A stretch of DNA of 64,000 nt. Origin: a virus. Both the position numbers and the translations under genes were made by a program. The notes under the pieces were generated by a model. That model was not told where the DNA came from. It saw only the letters and a list, made by a program, of their open reading frames with translations, and searched no databases. The stretch lies in IMG/VR virus record IMGVR_UViG_3300020442_000015, positions 35,496 to 99,495 of that record; one strand, 5' to 3'. Positions 16,153-22,508 of this stretch are shown here, piece by piece; the stretch's first letter is position 1, and each line of letters starts with the position of its first letter.

Positions 16153-16387
16153 GGTAGAATCACTGAGAGTCAGAGTATCTGGATCCACTGAGTTTACCAA
16201 GTCACAGATCAACAGAATGCAAGATTTGCTTGCTATTGTACACCGAGACCTTATTCGTTGGAATGGAGATGTGCAACAATCCACAGACGTGTCCAGCGTG
16301 GATACAATCGAATCTGGAGATACTGTCGAAGGTGAAGATACCTTGCGACACTCCGATGCATATTATGATTACTTCAGAAACCGATAA
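16088..16387 (+). CDS. 99-residue hypothetical protein, probable coiled coil
   Basis: ATG at 16088, with ATG 16124 as an alternative (MNEMEQMIYEVESLRV). Residues 13-60 form a heptad-like helix (EMEQMIYEVESLRVRVSG, INRMQDLLAIVHRDLIRW); the last 40 are Ser/Thr/Asp-rich and likely disordered, ending in Tyr-rich YYDYFRNR. Last gene of the overlapping train that starts at 14267. Confidence 0.55.
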   Translation: MPYHNLSNPAVKMNEMEQMIYEVESLRVRVSGSTEFTKSQINRMQDLLAIVHRDLIRWNGDVQQSTDVSSVDTIESGDTVEGEDTLRHSDAYYDYFRNR

Positions 16388-16506
16388 GAAAGTACACCAA
16401 AGCAACAAATAGTAGTTAAGTTTGGTATTGTACTATACATAATAGTAGAGTTTAGCGAGGTGAAACGATGTCCCCTAAGTTTAACTTTATTATGTGATTG
16501 TTCTTT
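16388..16506 (+). other. 119-base intergenic stretch, AT-rich, promoter-like
   Basis: The only break of this size in the small-gene train. It contains TATACAT at 16434-16440 and AATAG repeats but no clear -35. A 9-codon open frame at 16469 (MSPKFNFIM) after GAGGTGAAACG could be a leader peptide. I cannot assign a function. Confidence 0.3.
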
Positions 16507-16695
16507 ATGGAGTTTATGATGCACAACATCATTTCCAAAGATCAAATGGCAGAATGGAGACACTTTGAACACACTGTTGATACTTGTACTGAAGAACTTG
16601 ACAATGTGAACGACTACTTCGATTGCCTAATTGATTGTTCGATTGAAACTAAATCGCACGGAGAATGCAGGAGGATATGTAGAGAAATGCTATGA
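16507..16695 (+). CDS. Twin CX3C mini-protein
   Basis: 62 residues from ATG 16507; a TTG at 16498 is possible. Helix-rich with cysteines at C27 and in two CX3C pairs: C40-L-I-D-C44 and C54-R-R-I-C58, nine residues apart. Paired CX3C on two helices is the layout of small disulfide-hairpin or metal-binding proteins. Function unknown; I recall short cyanophage proteins with a similar cysteine spacing. Confidence 0.6.
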   Translation: MEFMMHNIISKDQMAEWRHFEHTVDTCTEELDNVNDYFDCLIDCSIETKSHGECRRICREML

Positions 16696-16713
16696 CACTC
16701 ACGGTACTGTCCA

Positions 16714-16741
16714 CCGCCCTTGCCCCAGGGCGGTTTTTTTT
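16714..16741 (+). terminator. Rho-independent terminator
   Basis: CCGCCCT-TGCCCC-AGGGCGG, a perfect 7-bp GC-rich stem, followed by eight T. It closes the small-gene train and separates it from the helicase. Confidence 0.9.
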
Positions 16742-16742
16742 G

Positions 16743-16748
16743 TATAAT
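16743..16748 (+). promoter_or_regulatory. TATAAT -10 element directly after terminator
   Basis: A consensus TATAAT begins two bases after the terminator T run and 29 bases before the helicase TTG. No -35 is recognisable because the upstream DNA is the terminator stem. Terminator-then-promoter junctions recur downstream (18508-18562). Confidence 0.55.
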
Positions 16749-16771
16749 TATGGGACAGACGACAAACAGAC

Positions 16772-18013
16772 TTGACAATCACCCTCAGACCCCACCAGCA
16801 ACGCGCTCTCGATGCAATGAGCACTGCCGATAAGGGTCAGATCATTGTGCCTACTGGTGGCGGCAAAACATTCATTATGATTCAGGATTGCCTGCGTCAA
16901 CTTAACAACGGTCCTAAGACTATTGTTGTTGTTGCTCCTCGCATTCTTCTTGCTAATCAACTCTGTGATGAGTTTATGCAGCAAGTTTCTAATACTTGGA
17001 CACACGTTGCACACTGCCACAGTGGTGAAACTCACTACTTCAGCACTACTAAGTCTCATAAACTTGCTCTCTTCGCTAACACTGCAAGAGCAGCAAATGA
17101 GTCTGTAATTATCTTCACAACCTATCATTCTCTTGCTCGTGTTGTTGATTCTGGCATTGATATTGATTGTGCTTATTTCGACGAAGCACATAACAGTGTC
17201 AAGAGGTCTTTCTTTGTTCCTACTGTCGCTGTTAGTGATCTCGCTAAGCGCACCTATTTCTTTACTGCTACTCCTCGCATTGCTCGTCATCATCGCGGGA
17301 TGAACAATGTGGACGTTTATGGTCCTATCATCGAGAATGTTCCTGCTCCTGAGTTGTTGAACAACGGCAGCATTATTGCTCCCACGATTGTACCTTTTGA
17401 GGTTGATCTTAATCGTGACAAGAAAACAGCACATCACGCTGATGCTACCACTGTGCAGGATGTGATTGACCAACTCGATGATAATCACGCCGCTAAGGTG
17501 CTTGTAGCGGTCCCCAGCAGTCGTGTTCTCGGTAATATTATTGCCAAGACAGATTTGCTGTTTCAACTCAAGCAGCGCGGTTACAACGTGCTTCACGTTA
17601 CATCTAAGTTCGGTGCATATGTCAACGATAAGAAGGTAAACCGTGAGCAATTCTTCGACACGTTGACTGCTTGGGGCAAGGATAAGGAGAAGAAGTTTGT
17701 TATCTTCCACTACAGTATTCTGTCTGAAGGTATCAACGTGCCTGGTCTTACCCACACAATTCTTCTTCGCAACCTGCAAATCGTTGAGATGGCACAAACA
17801 ATCGGTCGTGTGATTCGTCTCGATCGTGATGATGCTGCTGACATTGCTGCTGGTAACATCGTTGCAGGTAAATTCTCTCTCTATCGTAAACCCACGGGTT
17901 ATGTTTCTGTCCCCGTGTACAAGAACTATGGCAAGCGTACGATTCAGCGTCTCCAAAATGTGTGTGATGCTATCTTCGTCAAGGGTATCCCCCCTGAGTC
18001 GTTTGTTGCATAA
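16772..18013 (+). CDS. SF2 DNA helicase (DEAH-type, UvsW/type III Res-like)
   Basis: 413 residues from a TTG at 16772 (MTITLRPHQQRALDAM), chosen because it restores the Q-motif-like 'LRPHQ' start. Walker A is PTGGGKT (27-33), the DEAH box D137-E-A-H140, motif III FFTATPR, and motif VI QTIGRVIRLD near residues 339-348, preceded by 'SEGINVPGLTHTILL'. All SF2 motifs are intact. Shorter than T4 UvsW (about 500), lacking the extra N-terminal domain. Likely works in recombination or replication restart, or as a stand-alone Res-type helicase. The composition differs from its tiny neighbours, and an apparent 434-codon antisense frame is only a shadow. Confidence 0.88.
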   Translation: MTITLRPHQQRALDAMSTADKGQIIVPTGGGKTFIMIQDCLRQLNNGPKTIVVVAPRILLANQLCDEFMQQVSNTWTHVAHCHSGETHYFSTTKSHKLALFANTARAANESVIIFTTYHSLARVVDSGIDIDCAYFDEAHNSVKRSFFVPTVAVSDLAKRTYFFTATPRIARHHRGMNNVDVYGPIIENVPAPELLNNGSIIAPTIVPFEVDLNRDKKTAHHADATTVQDVIDQLDDNHAAKVLVAVPSSRVLGNIIAKTDLLFQLKQRGYNVLHVTSKFGAYVNDKKVNREQFFDTLTAWGKDKEKKFVIFHYSILSEGINVPGLTHTILLRNLQIVEMAQTIGRVIRLDRDDAADIAAGNIVAGKFSLYRKPTGYVSVPVYKNYGKRTIQRLQNVCDAIFVKGIPPESFVA

Positions 18014-18016
18014 ATA
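18009..18016 (+). promoter_or_regulatory. Late-promoter-like CATAAATA
   Basis: CATAAATA overlaps the helicase stop codon and lies 29 bases before the ATG at 18046. One mismatch from TATAAATA. Suggests the 18046 gene is expressed late. Confidence 0.5.
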
Positions 18017-18045
18017 AGACAGGACACTAACACTGAGAAAAGTAA

Positions 18046-18474
18046 ATGGCATCCGAAACTGTTAATGGGCAGGCAGATCTCCTGCTTGCAAAGTTAGGTG
18101 AGAAGGCAAAAGCATACCGTCTCGCTAACATCAACAAGAGACTGACTGAGAGTTCTGTTGGTGTTGGATCCGCAGGATTAGGCGCTGGAGGTAGTGCTGA
18201 CCGCATCCAACAAAAGAAAGACAAAGTAGAAGCAAATCACGCCTCTGTTACTTGGCAATTCACCAAGGAAGATGGGCAAAACGGTGATCTTATCATCAAA
18301 GCGATTGCACCCGCTGATAGAGGTGGATACACTAAAGTTTGGGGATACGTTGATGGTGAGACTGGTAAAGTTCGCCCTGATTTGAATGCAGCATATGTGG
18401 ATGCTAACAGCATTAGTGACACATATAGAGCAGCATTCTTTGATAAAATTACACATTTAGGCACACACTGGTAA
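18046..18474 (+). CDS. Hypothetical protein, possibly late-expressed
   Basis: 142 residues. N-terminal 35 residues helical (ADLLLAKLGEKAKAYRLANI), a Gly/Ser linker (VGVGSAGLGAGGSADRI), then a beta-rich C-terminal domain (SVTWQFTKEDGQNGDLIIKA, YTKVWGYVDGETGKVRP). No catalytic motif. The CATAAATA element suggests a virion or late function; not recognised. Confidence 0.6.
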   Translation: MASETVNGQADLLLAKLGEKAKAYRLANINKRLTESSVGVGSAGLGAGGSADRIQQKKDKVEANHASVTWQFTKEDGQNGDLIIKAIAPADRGGYTKVWGYVDGETGKVRPDLNAAYVDANSISDTYRAAFFDKITHLGTHW

Positions 18475-18507
18475 ACCCCTTGTGCCAATTAGATAAAGTG
18501 TCCACTG

Positions 18508-18530
18508 AACCACCCCACGGGGTGGTTTTC
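18508..18530 (+). terminator. Rho-independent terminator
   Basis: AACCACCCC-AC-GGGGTGGTT gives a 9-bp stem with a short loop, then TTTC. It sits between the 18046 and 18563 genes and leads straight into a promoter cassette. Confidence 0.8.
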
Positions 18531-18562
18531 GTGTATTCTATGAGAGTCAAAGGAACAGCACT
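18531..18562 (+). promoter_or_regulatory. Repeated promoter/5'UTR cassette, copy 1
   Basis: GTGTATTCTA followed by TGAGAGTCAAAGGAACAGCACT and the ATG at 18563. The AGAGTCAAAGGAAC block is repeated at 19121 and, in diverged form, at 21873. AAAGGA is a plausible ribosome site and TATTCT a plausible -10. Confidence 0.6.
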
Positions 18563-18859
18563 ATGGAACTCGATCACATCTGCGTCTACTTCGGTAAGGG
18601 ATCTGATGGTGAAGAATGGTCCATCACTGCTCGTGGATTCTCTACACCACGACAGGCAGAAAAGCACGGTCTGTTTATGATGCCAGTGCCTGGATGTTTC
18701 GGGTTCGCTGTTATCACTCAAGGAGAATCTGAAAGCGGTCCCTGCTTCTGGCAAGTTCGTGAAGATCTGAGCATCCTCCCTAACGATCGTTCGATCACAA
18801 TGGGAGACTACAATAATTTCAAGATCACCACTCTCGTCGGTAAACTTCAGTACGTTTGA
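18563..18859 (+). CDS. Hypothetical protein
   Basis: 98 residues behind cassette copy 1. Looks like a small alpha/beta fold (LDHICVYFGKGSDGEEWSIT, CFGFAVITQGESESGPCFWQ). Two cysteines. Not recognised. The stop overlaps the next start (TGATG). Confidence 0.6.
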   Translation: MELDHICVYFGKGSDGEEWSITARGFSTPRQAEKHGLFMMPVPGCFGFAVITQGESESGPCFWQVREDLSILPNDRSITMGDYNNFKITTLVGKLQYV

Positions 18860-19065
18860 TGACAATGACCACTGCAACTTTCCCCATCCTGAGTAAAATG
18901 ATCCACTCCAAAAGAATGATCCTCGACGTGATCGCAGAGAACCCACAAACTCACACATTGGACCGTACTCAAAAGTTTATGGTCTTCTGCAACGTTTGTG
19001 ATAATTTGTTGGATGAAGGTAGGATAACAAAAGCAAACCATAAAAGGTGGACCGAGATCGTGTGA
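18859..19065 (+). CDS. Hypothetical protein
   Basis: 68 residues from ATG 18859 in a TGATG overlap; ATG 18865 is an alternative. Helical with CNVC near residue 46 and a basic C-terminus (ITKANHKRWTEIV). Not recognised. Confidence 0.5.
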   Translation: MTMTTATFPILSKMIHSKRMILDVIAENPQTHTLDRTQKFMVFCNVCDNLLDEGRITKANHKRWTEIV

Positions 19066-19107
19066 CAGTCGGCAAGGTGCCCACTATTGCCCCACAGCAC
19101 CCCAAAA

Positions 19108-19147
19108 TCGTGTATATTAAGAGAGTCAAAGGAACGCACTGAACCAA
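19108..19147 (+). promoter_or_regulatory. Repeated promoter/5'UTR cassette, copy 2
   Basis: AAAATCGTGTATATTA (from 19104) then AGAGAGTCAAAGGAACGCACT before the ATG at 19148. TATATT at 19113-19118 is the likely -10. The upstream GGTGCCCACTATTGCC also resembles sequence before the other copies. Confidence 0.65.
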
Positions 19148-19414
19148 ATGCAAGTCACCAACAACAACTGCATCGTTGATTATTTCCCCGAGGCATTTGT
19201 TGCTGAGGCAGATCCTATCAAAGGGATGCGAGTTACAATCAAACGTTTTGTCCGTCGTGTCACTTTCCGTGCTAATGGTATGAAATCATACAGCACGATT
19301 CTTCACATCGAAGCGAAGCACGATTGGCAGTCTCGTATTGCTAACGGTGCTGAGGTTACTGGTTACAACACCGACAAATTGCCTTCCTCTGAGTATATGC
19401 CACTGTACTGCTGA
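19148..19414 (+). CDS. Hypothetical protein
   Basis: 88 residues. Beta-rich and basic in the middle (MRVTIKRFVRRVTFRANGMK, YSTILHIEAKHDW). Could be a small nucleic-acid-binding protein, but no fold is recognisable. Driven by cassette copy 2. Confidence 0.6.
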   Translation: MQVTNNNCIVDYFPEAFVAEADPIKGMRVTIKRFVRRVTFRANGMKSYSTILHIEAKHDWQSRIANGAEVTGYNTDKLPSSEYMPLYC

Positions 19415-19459
19415 TTATGTCAATCCTCTTTTATTCTGTCCTCTTCATTATTACTCACC

Positions 19460-19657
19460 GTGACTTCTAAATTCTACACAAAAGCGCAAGTTCTTCAACA
19501 ATTCCGCTACAACTGGAAAGTTGCTTGTATGTCATCACCACGTTTGCGCGGAGATGTTATCGCAAAGCGCGAATCGTGGAGCAACTTTACTGATATGCTC
19601 TGCAAATGCAATGAAATTAGTATGAATCAGTACGAAAGTTGGACCAACCCGTTCTGA
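19460..19657 (+). CDS. Hypothetical protein, GTG start
   Basis: 65 residues from GTG 19460 (MTSKFYTKAQVLQQFRY). Helical, with CKC near residue 48 and aromatic C-terminus. A 17-codon frame at 19417 ends across this start (gtgacttctaa) and might couple translation. Not recognised. Confidence 0.5.
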   Translation: MTSKFYTKAQVLQQFRYNWKVACMSSPRLRGDVIAKRESWSNFTDMLCKCNEISMNQYESWTNPF

Positions 19658-19705
19658 TATGACAATCGCAGAGGTGTCCACTATCTTCACACAGGGCACC
19701 AATCT

Positions 19706-19736
19706 GCGTTAATATACATACATCGACAAAAGACCA
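19706..19736 (+). promoter_or_regulatory. Diverged promoter/5'UTR before nuclease-like gene
   Basis: GTTAATATACATACATCGACAA then AAGACCA and the ATG. The upstream GAGGTGTCCACTAT matches the 5' part of the other cassettes (GGTGCCCACTAT before 19108; GTGTCCACTG before 18508). TATACAT at 19713 is a possible -10. ACAAAAGACCAA recurs just before the ATG at 21141. Confidence 0.45.
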
Positions 19737-20240
19737 ATGACTGTGACTCTCACTCCCGAACAACGTTATCAACAACTGTTTGAGCAGATGTATGAACTCT
19801 GCGACCAACAGTCTTGGGGAGATCCTTTCTCTTACGCTCGTTCTCGTGAGATTCACTTAGCAGGCGTCTTGGGTCACACTATTGCTGACGATTATAGTGG
19901 TGCTGATGCATACGATGAGGATGGTCCTTGTGAGTATAAATCAACAATCGGTAAAAATCTCACCGCTACATATAACGGTATCTCCGTTCAACCAACTTGG
20001 AAAGATCAAGTCAATTATCTTATCAATGACAAGATCGGTAAGTATAAGAACCACTATTTCGCACGTTATCACCTTGGCAAGATCGTTGAGGTTTACAAAC
20101 TTTCTGCCGATGATGTGCTTGCTATTCTTATACCTAACCTCAAGCGTCAGTACGAGAATCCCAGCAACCGCAAAGATCCTCGTCTCGGATATACTATCTC
20201 CAACAGGTATATCAAAGCAAATGGAACACGAATCGTCTGA
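19737..20240 (+). CDS. PD-(D/E)XK restriction-endonuclease-like protein
   Basis: 167 residues. E38, then 'GHTIADDYSGADAYDEDG' with D57, and E66-Y-K68 reproduce the E...G-x-DA-x-D...(D/E)-x-K layout of PD-(D/E)XK nucleases of the type II restriction enzyme kind. The rest alternates beta and alpha (YFARYHLGKIVEVYKLSADD) and ends with a basic 'YISNRYIKANG'-like tail. No cognate methyltransferase lies nearby. It could degrade host DNA, nick for recombination or exclude other phages. The active-site pattern is seen; the role is inferred. Confidence 0.6.
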   Translation: MTVTLTPEQRYQQLFEQMYELCDQQSWGDPFSYARSREIHLAGVLGHTIADDYSGADAYDEDGPCEYKSTIGKNLTATYNGISVQPTWKDQVNYLINDKIGKYKNHYFARYHLGKIVEVYKLSADDVLAILIPNLKRQYENPSNRKDPRLGYTISNRYIKANGTRIV

Positions 20241-20466
20241 AGATTTCACCATCTCTTCAATCACTGAAACCAACGATTACACTGAAACAATGCAACAATC
20301 CATTGATCTCCTCGGTGAACACTATATGGAGCAGATTTCACGACACGTTGAGAACAACGACCGCGACAGTGCTGATGCCATCTTCAAAGAATTTGTTGTC
20401 GATGGTATAGATCCAGAGGACGGATCTTACGAGTGGTTGTTTCTTGATGAAATCACAGTCTCCTGA
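20221..20466 (+). CDS. Small acidic hypothetical protein
   Basis: 81 residues from ATG 20221, overlapping the end of the nuclease-like gene by 20 bases. Strongly acidic and helical (MQQSIDLLGEHYMEQISRHV, DRDSADAIFKEFVVDGID). Acidic proteins overlapping nucleases are sometimes inhibitors or DNA mimics; nothing here proves that. Confidence 0.55.
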   Translation: MEHESSEDFTISSITETNDYTETMQQSIDLLGEHYMEQISRHVENNDRDSADAIFKEFVVDGIDPEDGSYEWLFLDEITVS

Positions 20467-20489
20467 GCAAACTTTCATTATTCTGACCA

Positions 20490-20807
20490 ATGAACATCCA
20501 ACTGACTAACATCCAACGCGACGAGTTGATTGTCAACGCGGTTGACCAAATTGTGGAGGATATGGACATTGACGCTCTTCAACAGTTTGTGAAAGAAACT
20601 CTCGCGGAGGGTTATAGTCAATGCGGTGATCTTGAGTTGCTTGATACTGTGCTCCTAAATGTGTGTCACGACAATGTAGACGAGTTTGAAGAATTGACTG
20701 AAGATGTACTCACTGAAGAACAACTCAATGTTTACATCGACGACAATAATCAAGGCGTCTGGGTTGACACTAAAGAAGAACCAAGCGAGGCAACGGGATG
20801 GCAGTGA
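20490..20807 (+). CDS. Acidic hypothetical protein
   Basis: 105 residues, very acidic and helical (QIVEDMDIDALQQFVKETL, VDEFEELTEDVLTEEQLNV). Two cysteines. Not recognised; charge would allow DNA mimicry but there is no specific support. Confidence 0.55.
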   Translation: MNIQLTNIQRDELIVNAVDQIVEDMDIDALQQFVKETLAEGYSQCGDLELLDTVLLNVCHDNVDEFEELTEDVLTEEQLNVYIDDNNQGVWVDTKEEPSEATGWQ

Positions 20808-20882
20808 CACTTTGAGAATTGGTTTTCCCGTTTTGTATCACCACGAACTACCGCGCCCCAGGATCTGTGCAATCATACTGGT

Positions 20883-21071
20883 ATGAACAAAACAAACAAC
20901 GTGCTTCTCTTCTCTGACTCCAACCTGACTGAACTTCAGGATTTTATGTTTGACACGATGCTCCCTGCTGATGATTGTGTTGATTGGTTCTGCGATCGTT
21001 TCGATGTTAGTGCAACCGATGACGTGATTGATTTCGTTGTTGATGCTCACTTTGCTTTCCACGGAGAATAA
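20883..21071 (+). CDS. Small acidic hypothetical protein
   Basis: 62 residues, acidic (DDCVDWFCDRFDVSATDDVI). Starts after a 75-base gap that contains TTGTAT but no clear promoter. Not recognised. Confidence 0.5.
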   Translation: MNKTNNVLLFSDSNLTELQDFMFDTMLPADDCVDWFCDRFDVSATDDVIDFVVDAHFAFHGE

Positions 21072-21073
21072 TT

Positions 21074-21226
21074 ATGAACGACATTTTTTCTGACATTCAA
21101 GACCAACTAAATTCACTCTCAATCTACAAAAGACCAAATTATGATGTTCACAACTCCCAACGGAAAGCAACACTACTTCCCCGACCAACTTACCCCGTCC
21201 GAAGCAACAAAGCGGATGCAACGTGA
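21074..21226 (+). CDS. Possible 50-residue protein
   Basis: An open frame directly after the previous stop (MNDIFSDIQDQLNSLSIYKR). Its second half overlaps the better-looking 21141 frame and becomes basic and repetitive. It may be a real short gene or only a leader; I keep it at low confidence. Confidence 0.3.
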   Translation: MNDIFSDIQDQLNSLSIYKRPNYDVHNSQRKATLLPRPTYPVRSNKADAT

Positions 21227-21305
21227 AGAGCGTTGGTGTCAAGAACACCGCGACGAATTAGAGCGTGATTCTCAAGAACTTTTCGATCAAATGTTTGGAG
21301 GTTGA
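21141..21305 (+). CDS. 54-residue hypothetical protein
   Basis: ATG ATG at 21141, preceded by ACAAAAGACCAAATT, which resembles the leader of the 19737 gene. The product looks protein-like: 'TTPNGKQHYFPDQLTPSEA' then a charged helix (KRMQREERWCQEHRDELERD). Stop overlaps the next start (TGATG). Confidence 0.5.
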   Translation: MMFTTPNGKQHYFPDQLTPSEATKRMQREERWCQEHRDELERDSQELFDQMFGG

Positions 21306-21523
21306 TGACAATGAGCGACAACATCAAGGACGTAACGAATTCACCTAAAGACTGGGAGGATTTTTGGCATTCACCTGAAAAATATGGGTCTTGGGATTAC
21401 CTAGACTCAGAATCTGAGGGTCTCGATGTTCCTAACCCTCACAACATTGATTCTGCTTATGTGCAAGACATTATTGCAGGTAAGGAAGTATTTCGACGCA
21501 AACAATCGCCCCTCAATGATTGA
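21305..21523 (+). CDS. Hypothetical protein
   Basis: 72 residues from ATG 21305. Polar, Asp/Ser/Trp-rich (KDWEDFWHSPEKYGSWDYLD), probably partly disordered. TGATG overlaps at both ends with neighbours. Not recognised. Confidence 0.5.
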   Translation: MTMSDNIKDVTNSPKDWEDFWHSPEKYGSWDYLDSESEGLDVPNPHNIDSAYVQDIIAGKEVFRRKQSPLND

Positions 21524-21813
21524 TGTTTTATTGCACCGCATTTGGTAATGTTCCCGAAGCAAAGTACCCAGCAACTGTATGGAATCACCGCAGCGAACAT
21601 AACACCAAAGAGGAGGCAATTCGCTCAGGTGACTTATCAATGGTTGAACCAACAACGATCGGATATGTTATCACTGAGGTCGATGATGTGCGTGGAGTTT
21701 GGATCATTGTAGATGAGAAGAATGCAGGAGGGATGCAATACCAATGGGTTGAAGATGGCAAGATTCAGATCACTAAATCTACAGCATATCCGCTCCATTA
21801 CTATCAAGAATAA
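21523..21813 (+). CDS. Hypothetical protein
   Basis: 96 residues from ATG 21523. Alpha/beta with 'TIGYVITEVDDVRGVWIIVD' and 'MQYQWVEDGKIQITKST'. Not recognised. Confidence 0.55.
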   Translation: MFYCTAFGNVPEAKYPATVWNHRSEHNTKEEAIRSGDLSMVEPTTIGYVITEVDDVRGVWIIVDEKNAGGMQYQWVEDGKIQITKSTAYPLHYYQE

Positions 21814-21855
21814 ACCAGTTGACGAAGTGGCACAATACGATGGCACAGCGTCCTA

Positions 21856-21895
21856 AAATCGTGTATATTAAAAGAGTCAAAGAAATCACACCAAA
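21856..21895 (+). promoter_or_regulatory. Repeated promoter/5'UTR cassette, copy 3
   Basis: AAAATCGTGTATATTA is identical to copy 2, followed by AAAGAGTCAAAGAAATCACACC. TATATT at 21864-21869 is the probable -10. Upstream GTTGACGAAGTGGCAC is similar to sequence before the other copies. Confidence 0.65.
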
Positions 21896-22219
21896 ATGCG
21901 TAAGATCGAAACCCAAATGAATGCCGCTCTCGCTAACAGCAAGAACTGGACATCTGGCAACACTTCTGTTCACTACAACGAAGAAAACAACACCTCTGTT
22001 GTTCGTCTTCACGGTAACAAAATTGCTGTCTTGGGTGATGACTTCCTTGAGATCTTTGATGGCGGTTGGCAAACAACAACCACCAAATCTCGTCTCAATG
22101 CTATCATCAACTGCTTCTGCAATGGCGTGACTGATGGTGTTTTTCAAAAGAACTATGAGTGGTTCGTTCGTGACAACAATGTCGTGAAAGAATTCACCAA
22201 CGGTTACATCTTTGCCTGA
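21896..22219 (+). CDS. Conserved-type cyanophage hypothetical protein
   Basis: 107 residues behind cassette copy 3. 'TSVVRLHGNKIAVLGDDFLE' and 'GGWQTTTTKSRLNAIINCFC' match a short cyanophage family with 'LHGN.IA' followed by 'GW.T.TT+SRlNAl'. It is single-domain alpha/beta. Function unknown. Confidence 0.65.
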   Translation: MRKIETQMNAALANSKNWTSGNTSVHYNEENNTSVVRLHGNKIAVLGDDFLEIFDGGWQTTTTKSRLNAIINCFCNGVTDGVFQKNYEWFVRDNNVVKEFTNGYIFA

Positions 22220-22236
22220 TTTCTTCAGAGGGTTTA

Positions 22237-22242
22237 TATAAT
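22237..22242 (+). promoter_or_regulatory. TATAAT -10 element
   Basis: Consensus TATAAT between the 21896 and 22301 genes. TTGCCT lies 19 bases upstream as a poor -35. The following 50 bases are pyrimidine-rich. Confidence 0.45.
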
Positions 22243-22300
22243 TGTATCTCCATCCGCGAGATCTCCCCTCTCTCTTTTTTTCCTCATCTCACTATCACAA

Positions 22301-22432
22301 ATGCGCCTCGCACTTACTGCCATTGTTGTTCTCCTCGGTGCTAATCTTGTTGTCGATTTACTTGACAGCAATCTGTCTGACGTTATCAACAATCGCCGTG
22401 AAACTATTGAGCGCCAGATCAATCAATTATGA
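22301..22432 (+). CDS. 43-residue membrane mini-protein
   Basis: ATG 22301 to TGA 22430. The first 21 residues form one hydrophobic helix (LALTAIVVLLGANLVVDLL) followed by a polar charged helix (NNRRETIERQINQL), so a single-pass inner-membrane protein with a cytoplasmic or periplasmic tail. Such small proteins can act in lysis timing or host takeover; no family is recognised. Its own TATAAT lies at 22237. Confidence 0.6.
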   Translation: MRLALTAIVVLLGANLVVDLLDSNLSDVINNRRETIERQINQL

Positions 22433-22461
22433 TTGACAATTAACTCTAAATAAGTTACACT
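22433..22461 (+). promoter_or_regulatory. Sigma70-type promoter, TTGACA-N17-TACACT
   Basis: TTGACA at 22433-22438 and TACACT at 22456-22461, spacer exactly 17. A TCTAAATA late-like element (22445-22452) lies inside the spacer. A hairpin with a T run follows within a few bases, so the transcript would start at or in the hairpin. Confidence 0.6.
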
Positions 22462-22463
22462 TA

Positions 22464-22488
22464 GGGGATCAAATTGATCTCCTTTTTT
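22464..22488 (+). terminator. Rho-independent terminator / possible attenuator
   Basis: GGGGATCAA-A-TTGATCTCC followed by six T. The stem is near-perfect (one G-T pair). It closes the 22301 gene but also sits immediately after the promoter above. Confidence 0.75.
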
Positions 22489-22508
22489 ATTGTCGTTATT
22501 GCTCCATT

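Noticed and set aside
16469-16498. 9-codon frame after GAGGTGAAACG
   Set aside because: Good ribosome site but only nine codons; could be a leader, cannot be supported as a gene.
16748-18052. 434-codon open frame on the minus strand opposite the helicase
   Set aside because: It mirrors the helicase frame, has no plausible domain, its protein is compositionally odd (Asn/Cys/Ile/Leu-rich), and the + strand has intact SF2 motifs.
19417-19470. 17-codon frame before the GTG start at 19460 as a gene
   Set aside because: Too short to support; at most a leader that couples translation.
19737-20240. A restriction-modification system
   Set aside because: Only a nuclease-like protein is seen; no methyltransferase motif is encoded nearby.
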